From: Anniella stebbinsi
Lineage: Eukaryota; Chordata; Lepidosauria; Squamata; Anniellidae
Length of the DNA: 64,000 bases
Reading direction: 5' to 3'
Assembly (NCBI GenBank): GCA_029215795.1
Contig: JARDYH010000002.1
Span: forward strand, 64,705,001 to 64,769,000
Positions 1 through 11,944 of the stretch are shown one piece after another (position 1 is the stretch's first letter; the number at the start of each line of letters is the position of its first letter). A program made the translations under genes and the position numbers. The notes under the pieces are model-generated. The model saw only the letters and a program-made list of their open reading frames with translations, did not search any database and was not told the DNA's origin.

Positions 1-868
1 TGTAAAAACTAAAATGTAAATGTCATTGGATGAAGTCCCACAATGTCCATCCACTAATGGAATGGACCCCAATAGCAGAACAGATCTTCCCTTCGTCCTG
101 TAGCCCCCTCCACAACCACCCTCAAAATCTGTTCCAGTTGGTTGGGGAGGCTCCTGGGACAGATGCAGAAGAATGTGGAGAGTACAAGAGGGAAGAGAGG
201 AAAGGGAAATCCAATTATGTGAAAAGGTGTTTGGCATTGGATGGAATCCCACTTATGTTAGAAGCACTATATATAAATATATATAAATAGCTGAAATGCA
301 CTAGAACTGATTTGATGCAAGTTTAACTAAAATTATATATGTGGAGGTTTAGGATCATATTTATGCAGATTGATCCATTATTTCTTTCTCCACTTAACTG
401 CTATAATCTCTGAAGTTGGATTAAGTATATCTAAATGATGGATCTGCAATAAAAATAATCCATTGCTTTATGGCAAGTTTTCTTGTAATAACCTTTTGCT
501 TAGTCAGTAAAACATGCCTGCTCTTCTGAAATTGACTTTACTGAACTAAACTTAAATGTTACATAGAGATCTCATTACTAACTTGCCTTTGAGAATGATA
601 CATATTTCTCAGGCATAGTTAGAATGTGAGTTTTCTGTTGAATGTGTATTATCAAGTTACATTAATAGAAACGTGCATTGTACTCCAGATTCCAGTTTAA
701 TTCAGGGATCAATCTGGAACATGTCGTTAGGACTGCAACTTAGCTATGAAGTCTCCCATTAAAATTTGGCCATGATCAATTGCAAAAAAGCAAGCAGAAC
801 TTAGATTTGTTAAGTACACTGTATGTAAATGACATCAGTTTAAAACTAAATTGTTGTCAGCTATCTTT
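1..868. other. No gene seen; PRR16 intron
   Basis: AT-rich sequence with short open frames only. I recognise no exon, RNA gene or repeat here. It is intronic by position, upstream of the last PRR16 exon. Confidence 0.6.
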
Positions 869-1348
869 GGACATGTCTACACCGGCCTTTTTTCCCTGCG
901 TTTAGATGGCGCACAGGGGATCCCGGGAGTAGACAGGGATGACCATTCCATTTTACCAGGATGTTACCTCAATTTTTCCCGTGGTCCCAGGACCATCCCG
1001 AGGATCGCGGGTGGTGTGGGCTCCCGTCCTGGCTTCTTCCCTCCTCCCTGCAAGTAACGGGGTCAGCAAGAGGGAAGGAGCCGGTCTGGAGGGAGTGCAG
1101 GAGCATCGGGGGGGGGGAGCGGGGTCAGGACTTTTTTTTTTTTAAACTCACTTTTCTGTTGGAGCATAATTGCGCTCCCGGCTGCGATATCTTTTTTAAA
1201 AAAAAATGGTGGGCACGATGGGCATGATGTCCCTCTTCCCTTCTTGGATGTCGCGCTTCCATTTGGATGCTGGGGGAGGATTGTGGAAGCAGGTAAGTAC
1301 GTGGTCCTCCCCCTCCCACCTTCTACAGCCTTAGGTGTAGAAAGGGCC
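869..1348 (+). mobile_element. ~480-bp inverted-repeat MITE, family A, copy 1
   Basis: The element starts GGACATGTCTACACC and ends GGTGTAGAAAGGGCC, inverted termini matching over about a dozen bases. It is flanked by TTT on both sides (866-868, 1349-1351), fitting a 3-bp AT-rich target duplication as made by PIF/Harbinger-type transposases (inference). It aligns with copies at 6517, 13377 and 18421: the 'gcacaggggatcccggga' block near the 5' end, the 'gtccctcttcccttct' block, and GGAAGCAGGTAAGT near the 3' end. It has no transposase, so it is non-autonomous. Confidence 0.75.
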
Positions 1349-1399
1349 TTTGAGTGCCTTAGATAAGTTTAACCATTCATTCCATTGTTATGATCACAT

Positions 1400-2205
1400 C
1401 TACGATCCTAGCACTCTGACACTTTGAATTTCATGTCTGTGGGCCAAAAATGCCTCGCCTGCATGTGGATTGCCTAGCTGTGGGTGGGGGGTTGCAGGTG
1501 TGTGTGTAGGGGAAGAGAGATACATGTCCTATTGCCATTGGTGGGTGACAAGGTAACGCCACTAGCTGTGTGTGTGGCCCACTAGGCAATATTAGCCTCA
1601 GCCTCTTTGATTTGCAGTTCCCTCCCATCCTCCCTCTGTGTATGCTGTGTGGGCTTTACTGGTTGTCCATTTGGGGGCCGAGTGGGATTTTTTTGGCTCA
1701 TAGTCTGATTGGCCAGGGCTATGTGTCTGCTTGCACACTGTAAGTGGGGTAGGAGAATCTTTAGACAAATCCAACTACATAATTTGATTGTTAGGTTAAT
1801 TGGTCACAATTTTCTCATAGGCTGGTAGGGGAAGGTAGGGACGTAAGGGATGGTGAGCATTATGAGGCACTGTTTTGGTGACAGGCGATGCCTGAGGCCT
1901 CCCGCTGTGGGTTTTGCGGCACTAGTGTTACCTTTGAGACCAACTCGCCTCACCCACCTGGTGTTTTGTGGGCCAGGAAGCAGTGACACAGGAAGACCTC
2001 CCCTCCCCAAATGGGGTCGTCTTGGGGGTGGCAATCTAACAGATGCCACTCTGCAGGCATGGAATGTTTTTGACCAATATCTTGCTGGCAGAGTTGTTGC
2101 TCACCCTGTTATTTCCTTTACAAATCTCAGTTCAATAAATGTGGTACAATTTTCAGACAAGTGTCTTGTTTCTTTATTTCCCCCTCCTTTCACCTGCAAT
2201 AGACA
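1400..2205 (+). mobile_element. Possible retroelement 3' region, unclassified
   Basis: This block is richer in G+C than its surroundings and shows no coding potential. It ends with 'ttcaataaatgtggtaca' at 2131 followed by a T-rich stretch, which looks like the transcription-end region of an LTR or DIRS-like element. I see no paired LTR, primer-binding site or reverse transcriptase, so the class is a guess and the left boundary is arbitrary. Confidence 0.25.
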
Positions 2206-2240
2206 TTACTGTAAATGTGGGTGTAGCAACTATGTATTTT

Positions 2241-2337
2241 CATTTTTACTCTAGAGTAGGCCCCAATCTGGATCTTAAAATCCTCCAACCTCCCACATGC
2301 TATTGGGGAGTCCTGCACCAACTCTAGAGTAAAAATG
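2241..2337. repeat. 97-bp hairpin with 17-bp perfect arms
   Basis: The arms CATTTTTACTCTAGAGT (2241-2257) and its exact reverse complement (2321-2337) enclose 63 bases. Flanking TTTTC and GGAAAA extend the symmetry imperfectly. It resembles a tiny MITE, but I see no second copy in the window. Confidence 0.6.
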
Positions 2338-2342
2338 GAAAA

Positions 2343-2707
2343 AGTCGTAACTGTTAGACACACATTTAGAATAATATATTTTTCAGCCCTAAGCATCCTA
2401 TGTTTAAAGATTGCCATACCTTTCTGCCAAGCCTGTGGATTCTTCCACTTCCAAAGTAATAAGATGACAAGAAGCTGTGATTTACTTATTGTACTAATTG
2501 ATGTAAGAACAATTTGTACTGAAACTTGCAGATGAATATATTAACGTGATTGAGCACTACTTTGAATTTTGCTCTAATTTTAACAATTGGGATCCCTATT
2601 CAGTGTTTCTGGGATGTCTGGAATATTACTGACTAGTGATGCTTGCAGGTTATATCACTTTTCGCATGGTGCTCTTGGTTTAATTAGCCACCATCTTCAC
2701 TTTATCA

Positions 2708-2740
<33 letters not shown>

Positions 2741-3870
2741 TGCATATGCACATGCTCACATGATCATTTTCTAATCTTTTGCCATTTTTAGATTTAAAAT
2801 ATATTGATGCTGTTTGGAAACTTTTTTCCTTGTTAAAAGGGAAATTTGTATGGAACTATTGCATGAAAATGGAACCCTATTGCATGGATTTATTGCTATC
2901 TTAGGTCTTCCTGATAGTCAAACAAATATAGAAGTGAAAGATATTAAGTTGATACTAACTGGATTAATGAAATGAGAAAATTGTCATATGTCTCTAGTCC
3001 AGATGAAACTTTGTTTCCCACTTTTATTAAATTAATCAATATTCAATAAGAATGGTACCTATAGTTCTTGCTTGTATATTTCAGGCACTGTTCAACTAAG
3101 TTTGATGTAATTGTCTATGCTGTCTGTACTACATTAGGTAGCAAGTAAATTATTTGTAATCAGTCTGTTCTTTGAAGAATAGAATTGCATAGCTTTGAAG
3201 CTTTGTGAAATAGGAAATAATGCAGCATGCCCACTTTTAGAGCATAGTAATGTAAATAATTTTGAAGCTCTCAGAAGTCCGGATTGTCATTATCCTTCTA
3301 CTTACCTACATGAATGTCGATTATGTGTTGTACTATGCAACATGAAAAGTTGTAATGTCCTTTTAGTATTACCAGCATACTTCTTTTGGTCCATCACAGT
3401 GATGGACTGAAGAAACTATAAACGCTAATGTCTTAGATTTTAGAGTTAACAGAAAATAGGCATGTTCAGATCTTTATGAATGCAGCTAGTTCTAGGCAGC
3501 AGAGGAGAAGCTCCAAGGAAAGAAAATTAATTTCCTTCTGTTAATGCATGCTCAGGAAATTATTCTTGTTATTGCTGCTCTGAAGCTCACCTGGTTGCAG
3601 ATGCCATAGAAAAATGGAAGTGACATACTTTTACAGGAATAGGCAGTATTTTAAAATATGTGCTACTAGTCTTTGACTGCCAGAGACAGTATTGGGCAAA
3701 TAGTAATATCCAAGATTATAAAAAGAAAAGGTGGGGGACATTCATATACAAGTTTAATTAAGCAGGGGGTGTGTGGGGTTTGTTTTATTGGTGGTTTCAA
3801 TTAAACCTTACCTGACATTACAGAAGAACAGCACAGATGAAACCCAGGTTATCTGGCAAGCTAACCTTTT
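2343..3870. other. No gene seen; PRR16 intron with (TC)n
   Basis: AT-rich sequence without a recognisable exon. A (TC)n microsatellite occupies about 2714-2740. The remainder shows nothing I can name. Confidence 0.6.
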
Positions 3871-3879
3871 TATTTTTCT

Positions 3880-3985
3880 GCCTGTGTGTGCAATTTTATT
3901 GTGTGTTTTATTGTTGTGCAGTGCCTTGGGAAGGCTCCTGCCCTGAAAAGTGGCCAAGGAATATGCTAAATAAATACATAAATGA
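3880..3985 (+). mobile_element. LINE 3' tail fragment (CR1/L2-like)
   Basis: The text 'tgcagtgccttgggaagg' followed by 'atatgctaaataaatac' is a typical degraded LINE 3' end in reptiles, with a short (AAAT) tail. Only the tail remains. Confidence 0.5.
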
Positions 3986-4261
3986 ATGGGCAATGGGATA
4001 TCAGTTATAAATTCATGAAATACAGTGTGTAAGTTGTTCCAAATAAATGTTGGACTCACCCCGGTAGTATATTAAAAAAAATTTGAGGTGCTGCATTGAC
4101 CTTGAAGTGAACAGTGTCACCCTTTTGTTACTGCCTTCGTCTCCTGTCCCGATTTTGTGAGTGTCTCAAACAAAAGGAGAAATTAATGGATGGAAACACC
4201 ATACCTGACTTGGAGGAGGGGAGTTGAATAATCAGATTCAACTCTCCTCCCCCAAGCCAGG

Positions 4262-4451
4262 GAGGGGCCATAGCTCAGAGTGACAGAGCACATTCTTTGT
4301 GTGCAGAAGGTCCCAGGTTCAATCCCTGGCTTCTCCAGATAGGGTGAGGAAAGGAATCCCTGGAGAGCCATTGCTGACAGTCAGTGTTGACAATATTGGG
4401 CTAGATGAAACAAGGGTCTGACTCAGTATAAGGCAGCTTCCTATTCTCCTA
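4262..4451 (+). mobile_element. tRNA-headed SINE, copy 1
   Basis: An A-box-like 'tagctcagagtgacagag' and a B-box-like 'aggttcaatccctgg' stand at tRNA spacing, followed by a body and the 3' end 'gactcagtataaggcagctt'. The same head, body and end recur at 46257 (+) and 48499 (-). The head does not fold into a complete tRNA with an acceptor stem, so this is a SINE and not a tRNA gene. Confidence 0.85.
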
Positions 4452-6400
4452 GATGATCGTATTTATTTATTGTTTCTTGAATTCTGTGCTAAGAGAATTG
4501 GTAGAACTATATTACACAATTTAACAGCACAGGCAGACTATATCTGCAGATTAACAGTTCAGTCTCCCTTATGTCGGTGCTCTAGAACTCTTCTGAAGCT
4601 GGTATGATCAGTGCCCAGACTTTGTGTTGACGCTACACTGGTGTTATCACCCGAGTTCATGCCAGGCATTTCAATAAAAAGTGGTTCCTAGAAATTTAAT
4701 TCTCTTCACAAACAAAATTATAAGTCTGTGAAAACATGGAGAGGAAGACTGTATGTTCTATCTTTTGTCCTATCAGGATAATTACTTTGGCATAAAGGCC
4801 AGGAAAATCTTCAGTGTTACCATCTATATTACCAGTAGTTCTATTCATTGCTCACCTTTGTTTTTATGCTCAGAGGTATATCATTGCTTCTATTCCTTGT
4901 AAATAAGAGTTTTCCTGTTGTTGCTAGGGGTATGACTCCAGTGACCACATAGCTCCTTGTTTCTAGCTATGAACAGCAGATACAGAATGAACAATGCAAA
5001 ATAAAACTTTGTCAATTTGCATAGTTCAATACAGCTTGCAGAATTTTCTTTGCGCAGAACTAAATTTTATTAATTTAATTGGTTTTGTATCACTGTCAGC
5101 TCTGATATGAATGCTTCTGTGGTGCATGTACTGCAGTGAGGACATTGGTCTCTTTCTGCATGTTTCAAACTACATGATACATGCAAATATGTGTGATAAA
5201 GTCCCAATGGGTATTGCCAGTGATAGATTCCTATGGAGATTCCACCCTTTTTTTAAAAACACCCCATGGGTTGGTGGTGGAATTTTGGTCCAAAAATGGG
5301 AAGGTGAAGCTTAAATTCCCCATCCTGAATCGTCATGGTCCCAATCCAAATAGGACTGCTCATGTTTACACTAAAGTAAGCCAACTATGCATAGCACTGC
5401 TATGCAGGATTAACAGAACATTTTGTTTGACGCTTCAGACAAAGCAGCTGTGGAGCTCTTTGTACATGGAAAGCAGAGTCTGGATCCAAGTCAATACCTA
5501 TTTCTCATAAAGTTAATAAGTAGTAACCAAGCCCCATAATCCCACTAGGTTTGAATATCAACAGTACATTGTTTTTATAGTGATTTCCTTTTCTGTTTAA
5601 ACAAGAGATAAATAAGGACCTGTAGTAAATATAAATTGCCAAGTTTGTTCTGAAACTGACATTCCAAACATGTTTTTCTTACCTGTTAATTGTGTTAAAG
5701 GATATTTTACAAATCGTCATTCATTTTAGGTAATAATCCTTTCCTAGTTGAATATTTACAAACTAAATTCTAAATTTTTGACAAATTCATATTGAATTTA
5801 TCCATGTTTATATTTCTTGGGGCCTAGCTATATAACTGTAAATATTGAAACCACTGTAGCAAATTATTCTCTAATTTTAACCCAATATCCATCTTAAACA
5901 TGTTTCATCATGTACAATATATTTCAGTCTTGAAACATTGCAATGGATTGGATCCAGACAGTATGATCATGTAGGTGTTTACCGCTTTAAGCCTAATTGT
6001 GTTGTTAGTCACAGTTTAGTCTCATTGAAATCAGTGGGAGAAAATAATCAGTGTTTGAGTGTCTGGGGAGAAACAAGTCTACTAAATGTTAGAAAGAAAC
6101 CCAACAGCTCTTCCCTTCTGACTTTGGCTGGTTTGGGAGGCAGATATATTGAATCATTTCCTTTTACTTCTGGAATTTTAATTATGGTCTCAAGAATTTG
6201 GTAAGCTTCTAGCAAGCTGTAATCTAATTGTTAGTTTACATTATGCAACCTCATTTTCATACAGTTGACGGAAAACATTTTGGCAACTGCATGGCAGGCT
6301 AAACCTCACTTATGCGCCTTAAGAAATGGATTTTGAAAAGAGTAATAGATGTAACTGTGTACATTGCAAGCAATATCATGTTTGTGTTAGAACCTTATTG
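4452..6400. other. No gene seen; PRR16 intron
   Basis: AT-rich non-coding sequence. The open frames are short, lack splice context and resemble no protein I know. Confidence 0.6.
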
Positions 6401-6406
6401 GTTGGA

Positions 6407-6513
6407 TCTAGACTTAATTATGCTTAGAGTAGACTTACTGAAATCAGTGGAACTTAAGAACCTTTGACTAACTGAAATCCCATTGGTTTCAATGGGTCTT
6501 CTCTAAGTATGAC
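6407..6513. repeat. ~90-bp palindromic squamate repeat
   Basis: Imperfect palindrome of the type 'atgcttagagtagacttact ... ctctaagtatgacta' around 'cattggtttcaatggg'. It matches copies at 9662, 14150, 33000 and 42842. It ends directly at the MITE starting at 6517. Confidence 0.65.
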
Positions 6514-6516
6514 TAT

Positions 6517-6956
6517 GGCCATGTCTATACCAGCCATTTATCCCAGGGTCATCTCTAGATTGTCCCTGTACATCTGAATGATGCACAGGGGATCCCGGGA
6601 TCAACTAGGGATGACCAAGAGATGACCCCGGGATAACTGAAACCGGGGATATCCAAGTTTTTCCATGGTCCCAGGACAATCTTGAGGACCGCAGCTGGTG
6701 TGGCAGATACTCCCGGGTTCTGAAATGGGCATGGAGCAGTTTCACCATCCCCAGGATGGTGGGGGTGTTGTACTTACTTTTTCGCCTCGCATGGCTCCTC
6801 TTCTTTAAAAAAGAGAAAGAAATGGTGCCCACAATGTCCCTCTTCCCTTCTGGGACATCACACTGCCATCTAGACACTGGGGGAGGATTGCAGAAGCAGG
6901 TAAGTCGGCGATCCTTCCCCCTTCCTCCCTCTACACCCTTAGGTGTAGATGAGCCC
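6517..6956 (+). mobile_element. Family A MITE, copy 2
   Basis: Begins GGCCATGTCTATACCAGCC and ends GGTGTAGATGAGCCC, with AT-rich flanks TAT and ATA. It carries the conserved internal blocks 'gcacaggggatcccggga', 'ccatggtcccaggac' and 'agaagcaggtaagt'. It lies in the same orientation as copy 1 and as PRR16. Confidence 0.8.
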
Positions 6957-8808
6957 ATAGTTTGGACCTAACCCATAGATTTTGTCACAGTGATGTCAGT
7001 TTTGAAAAATTTCCCTCACAGGTTTGCTTTTGTCACCACAGGGCTATAGGAAACAGTTGACCTTTTGCCCAATCTAAGTAAAAGCCCATGGTCTAACTAC
7101 AATCATTCCTAAGCATACAGAAACTGATAAAACAGCCTGTCAAATGCCAATAGGATGGGTTTTATTTCCTTAATTCTTCTCACTAATTCTTTTTCACTAA
7201 TTCTTATAGTGAACAAGTTATATTGTATTGGTTTTGCTTAGAGATGGGCATAGTCTATTTCTGATCTATACATGTTTTCATTTATTCACCCCATTTCTGC
7301 AATTAAAAACAAAAAAAACATGAAAGTTCATGGTGTTCTTAAAAACAAAACGTGCATTTTTGTATGCATTATAATTTAGCATATATCCTTTTATATGCAT
7401 TTTGGTATGCTTTTGAGATGAGAACTGTATTAAAAGTTCAGAGAAACCTTTTCTGATCCACATAATAGTCCAGGAAGTGTGAATCAGGTCAGCTTACTTA
7501 AAACTGCAGATCAAAAGAAATCCTTAAGCATTCCTATTTTTGGCTAGATATCTTGCTTTTTCATTTATGTTGGTTAATTTGAAGAGACAAAATTAAAAGT
7601 ATAGAGTCAGCTGCCTCCACCTTGTGGAAATGGCAGTAACAACAGGGTACAGAAGTGCTAACTTAAGTGCAGGGAATTAATTGAAGTGTGAAGAACCCTA
7701 CAATAAGGATGTCATAGAGTTGCAGCTCTGGAAGGATGTCCCCACTCTTTGAACAGTTTGAGAAAACAGAAATAGTTTTCGTGCTATGGCATGCAACAAG
7801 TATTATCTTTCCAGCGTAGTTGCTGTCAGGGGTTTGAATTATGTGGATGCTCCTCTGAAGCTGCTGCATGAAGGACCACCTGCATGGCAAAGGCTCATTT
7901 TAACCCTTTAAACATGGCCCTGGTGTGCTTAATATTGGCCCAAAGCTCATGGTGTCATGTCCTTACATAGCTAACTGACTGGAGAGTGGCTCCCACAGAC
8001 TGTGTTTGAAGGACTACACTGTCAAAATAATGTTGCTGGTTTAAGAGGTAGGTAGGTTGGAGCTTTAAAAGTATGGCCACTGCTGCAATTATTCTTGCTT
8101 ATTGTTTCTTTCACAGCTGCCAAAAAGATTCCTCACACATAAGGTTGTTGGGGTTTTTTTTTTAAGCCATTGGCCTACTTGGTCTTTTCCAGCCCACCAG
8201 CCATCAAAATCATATGCTTGTTTTAATCATTTATGGCCCATTGGCAGCCTCTTCTAGCTCACAAAAACTTTTCTGCCTTGTTGCCTAGAAGTGATTTTCA
8301 CAGGCTAGAGGCAACCAGATGAGTGCCTAGTCACACTCTCAATAGGCAAGTACTTGTGAGCTATATCCATGCCTATTCTGAGAGGTGATGACTAATACAG
8401 GGAAGCAGTCCTTTACAGACTCAGATAATCAATGCAGGGTAGGACACCAAATTATTTCAAAAAATCCAGGGCAATCATTTTGATACATCTTTGATGTCCC
8501 TGGATTTAGACTGATCTGATCATATCTGTTTCTGCTGTAGACACGCTGGTGTCTGTCTAAAGGCTGTTGTCTATGAAAGAATTCCTAGCCCAAATGTTCT
8601 CTTAGCAGCAACACTGTGAGCCATGAGGCAGATGTTTATGCTTCTATCCTGCTATTTCAGGATTATATTCCATACAGCATACTGTAGATATGTACAACCT
8701 CATATCCATGATTAGCATAACCTCATATCCATGATCACAGCCATCTGAGGGGTTGATTTGAGCACTACAGTGCTTTCTTGATACTCACAATCATTGTTAT
8801 GCCACTGA
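6957..8808. other. No gene seen; PRR16 intron
   Basis: Non-coding AT-rich sequence. A 23-bp unit containing 'cctcatatccatgat' occurs twice in tandem at 8698-8735. A stretch at 7243-7420 starting 'agagatgggcata' may be an old repeat end. Confidence 0.55.
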
Positions 8809-8872
8809 GGCTGCAGTCCTAAATAAATCATGCTTATCTCAACAGGGCTTATGTCTGAATAGACATTCCATT
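8809..8872. repeat. Fragment of ~90-bp palindromic repeat
   Basis: 'ggctgcagtcctaaataaat' with 'acagggcttatgtctgaata' matches one half of the abundant palindromic repeat, in degraded form. Confidence 0.45.
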
Positions 8873-8879
8873 GTTAATG

Positions 8880-9660
8880 CAATACAATGTTTTAATTCGG
8901 TTTGGTTACAGACAGGGTGATGAAGGCCCACCTGAATGGAAATTGCTTATGGGTGCACGGCACTGGGAATTCCTTTCCTTTCAAGACCAATGGGATTCTG
9001 TAGCTTTTCCATTCCTGTAAGTGGTGGGAGACTGTAGGTGATTTTTTTCCCCCTGATTCCGGAAATATTTTGTGCATTGTTTTCTGGTTCTGCCATTGGT
9101 GTAAATTGTAATTCTTGTAAATTGTAATCTGTGTAATTTTGGGAGGGAATCCTCAAATTTATGCAAATAATGTCATTTAAAAAAAAGGTTTTTATTGATA
9201 ATCTTGTGCAATTCCAAATCCATCTGTCTACTATGTAGCCCTGCAGAGGCATATTTCCCTCTTGTCAATATCCTTGTCAATTTCATCCTCTCTGCACACA
9301 ACTTCCTTTAGTCCAGCAGAGCCATATTCTGTACTTGTCAAAAATACCTGTCAATTTCGTCCCTCCACCCTGGCCTTCACTGGGGAAGTGGAGGATGAAA
9401 TTGAAAAGTTCATTAACAAGTTTAGACAATTACAAAAAAAAATATGACATCTATTTGTGCACATTTCAAAATCCACCCCTCCCCTCATGCACAAATTGCA
9501 GCCATTAAAAAATAAAAATAAATCAGAATCCTTGTGTACTTGCTACAGATTGAGTTGACTCCATCAAGCTGGGGCAGGGGAACGTAACGAGATCCATAGG
9601 ACCAAAACAGAACAATCTGCCAAGTTTTCACCACCCAAACCGAATATTCATACATCTCTA
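8880..9660. repeat. Unclassified repeat-like block
   Basis: The block ends in 'gaatattcatacatctct', the reverse complement of a start (agagatgtatgaat...) like the one at 14546 ('agggatgtatgaatctgtta'). Inside, 'cttgtcaa...cctgtcaatttc' units recur at 9263-9360. There is no recognisable coding potential. Family and left boundary are uncertain. Confidence 0.35.
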
Positions 9661-9661
9661 G

Positions 9662-9750
9662 CTGGATCCAGAATTGGTCATATTTACATTAAAATCATAA
9701 GACCCATTCATTTCAATGGCTGTACTATAAGATGACTTAGTCTGCATCCT
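9662..9750. repeat. ~90-bp palindromic repeat, degraded
   Basis: 'cccattcatttcaatggc' with flanking 'aagatgacttagtctgcatc' aligns with the family seen at 6407 and 42842. Confidence 0.5.
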
Positions 9751-9957
9751 ATGTGTACAACTGCAGTTTAAGCTTATGTTAGCTTTATTTTTTTTATATT
9801 ACATGGCTAAAGATACGCATTGTGCACAAACAATGCAATATTTTCCAAGAATTTTTATGCTAAATTAATACTTGAAATATTTATCAGCATGACATAGTAT
9901 ATTTAAAAAAATTCAAATATTAGATGTTTGTTTTAGATCTTGCTGTGTTATCCCTTA

Positions 9958-10093
9958 GGGTAGAAATGGGCAACTTGTGGCTTTCCAAATGTTTTGGCCT
10001 ACAATCTCCATAGCCAATATAGTCACTAGAGAGGGATGATGGGAATTGGAAGCCAAAATATCTGGCGAGCCACAAATTGTCTGCTGCTACCAT
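9958..10093. mobile_element. Short palindromic hAT-like MITE
   Basis: The left end 'gggtagaaatgggcaacttg' with 'tggc', and the right end 'gccacaaattgtctgctgct', form imperfect inverted termini of the common hAT type (CAGGGGTGGGCAAC). The interior carries the usual 'atgatgggaattgg'. No clear target duplication is visible. Confidence 0.6.
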
Positions 10094-10697
10094 ATGGTTT
10101 ATACATTTTGGAACTATATAATGATGGTTAGGCCATAGTAGTGTTAATTTTTTTTTCAGTTGTTATTATAAGTGCAGCAACTGAAACGTATATTTCTATT
10201 GAAATTAAATTGAGGTACATATGTGATTCCAAGTTATTCCAGATTGATGGGGCTATAGATCAGTGTCAATCTACTTCAATAGGCTTCAGAAGATATAAAA
10301 TATGGATTATCTCAACCCTGTTAAAAATGACAAGCTAACTGAAACCATCCTTTGTGTTGTATTTATTTTCTTCCAAGATTCAGGCATGCATGCAGCATTT
10401 TTCATGTTAGTAGTTATGTCCTCATATTTTATAGTACTTACACCATTAAACACAAATGCAAATATATATGTAAAAGTTATGGCATAAAAACTATCCGTCA
10501 TTATACCTAGAAAGATTCTTAATCTGCTGTGCTTTCTACAGCTCTATTTTTCATGTTACGGTAATATATTCGGTGTTATAGTCATAATCTCAGAGGTGGG
10601 TTGCTCTAAAAGTCCAACTTGTCTAATATCTTTCTCTAAACTGCACCTCTATCCACTTATTTATTTTCCTGTTTGCCAGTCCAAACTCTAGACTACA

Positions 10698-11017
10698 TGG
10701 GCTGACCATATGAAAAGGAGGACAGGGCTCATGTAACTTTAACAGTTGTAGAGCAAAGGGAATTTCAGCCAGTGTCATTTGTATATAATTAGTTCCTGGT
10801 AAAATTCCCTTTTCATCACAGCAGTTAAAGGTGCATGCACTATACTAGAGTGGCCATATACAAAAGAAGGCAGGGCCCCTGCAACTTTAACTGTTGTGAT
10901 GAAGAGGGAAGTTCACCAGGAACTAATTGCATACAAATGACACTGGCTGAAATTCCCTTTTCTCTACAACAGTTAAAGTTACAGGAGCCCTGTCCTCCTT
11001 TTCATATGGTCAGCCTA
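10698..11017. mobile_element. Palindromic hAT-like MITE, 320 bp
   Basis: The ends TGGGCTGACCATATGAAAAG and (inverted) TAGGCTGACCATATGAAAAG match over more than 30 bases, and the two halves stay complementary almost to the centre. The flanks AGACTACA (10690-10697) and CGACTACA (11018-11025) form an 8-bp target duplication with one mismatch, as expected for hAT transposases. The terminal TAGG.TGACCA resembles that of the larger element at 53877. It has no coding potential. Confidence 0.85.
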
Positions 11018-11025
11018 CGACTACA

Positions 11026-11940
11026 GGATGCCATAAGGAGAAAGTTTACTGACATGTAAAGAAAAAAAGGCCAAAATGTACTTCAAAACCTGCTTTGCCA
11101 CAGCATAAGATAAAACCACAAATGAAAAAGAAAAGTTAGTTTTGTTCTTGAGAGGTATGATGAGGATTTTTAAGAGAAAGGATTATTTTTTACAGTAAAT
11201 GTATAGTCAGTAATCACTTTGTACTCTAGTAGTTTGTAATAGTATGGGTACCTGAGTACAAAATACATATACTCTTTATCAAGCTAAGTCAGTATTATTA
11301 TTATTTGAATATTCCACTTTAAAATATATGTATTTTGAAAAGGGAACACACCAAGAGATACATGCAGGTCTAGGGTCAGGGGTTGGCATGTGTGGCCCGC
11401 TGCTGAGAGCCTTACTCTGCTGTAGCTCTGCCAGGGTCGGACTGCTGCTGTGTAATGGTGGCTCCTCCTCCCCCTATTCCAGTCTTCCTTCTTATCCACC
11501 TGGCCTTGCTGGCAAAAAGGAAGTGCCTGCAGAGCCCACGCTACTCCATTTTAAAACAAAAACAATCCTTTGAATAGCAAGACCAATCAGATGCTCCTGA
11601 GCATGGGGGAGTTGTATAGTATGTAAATGGGAGGCATCAGCAGCATTACGCCACTAGAGGCTTCATATTGTTTGGGCAGAGCAGGTACTTTGTACTTGAG
11701 TATCCATACCAGCGTTCATAAAAATGCCATGATAAGCAGGCCTAGGATTACTGATCACCTTTACACTAGAAAGAGGTATATGTGTGTGTGTGTGTGTATT
11801 TGCTTCCTCAAGGGAAAATATTGCAATGAAAGTTGTACCTCATCATAGAATGAATAGGTCACTATGATATTCTCTGGCTATGGTTGACCTTCGACTTCTC
11901 CCCTGCTGTCACATTATTCTACCTTGGTCCCCTCTACAAG
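11026..11940. other. No gene seen; PRR16 intron
   Basis: Mostly AT-rich, with a G+C-richer patch at 11365-11545 whose open frame resembles nothing known to me. A (TG)n tract lies at 11779-11798. Confidence 0.55.
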
Positions 11941-11944
11941 GATT

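Noticed and set aside
4262..4335. Possible tRNA gene
   Set aside because: A and B boxes are present, but the acceptor stem does not pair and the same head-body-tail recurs twice more; it is a SINE.
8698..8735. Short spaced repeats as a CRISPR-like array
   Set aside because: Only two tandem units without spacers, in a vertebrate genome; a local tandem duplication. No other repeats in the window have CRISPR spacing.
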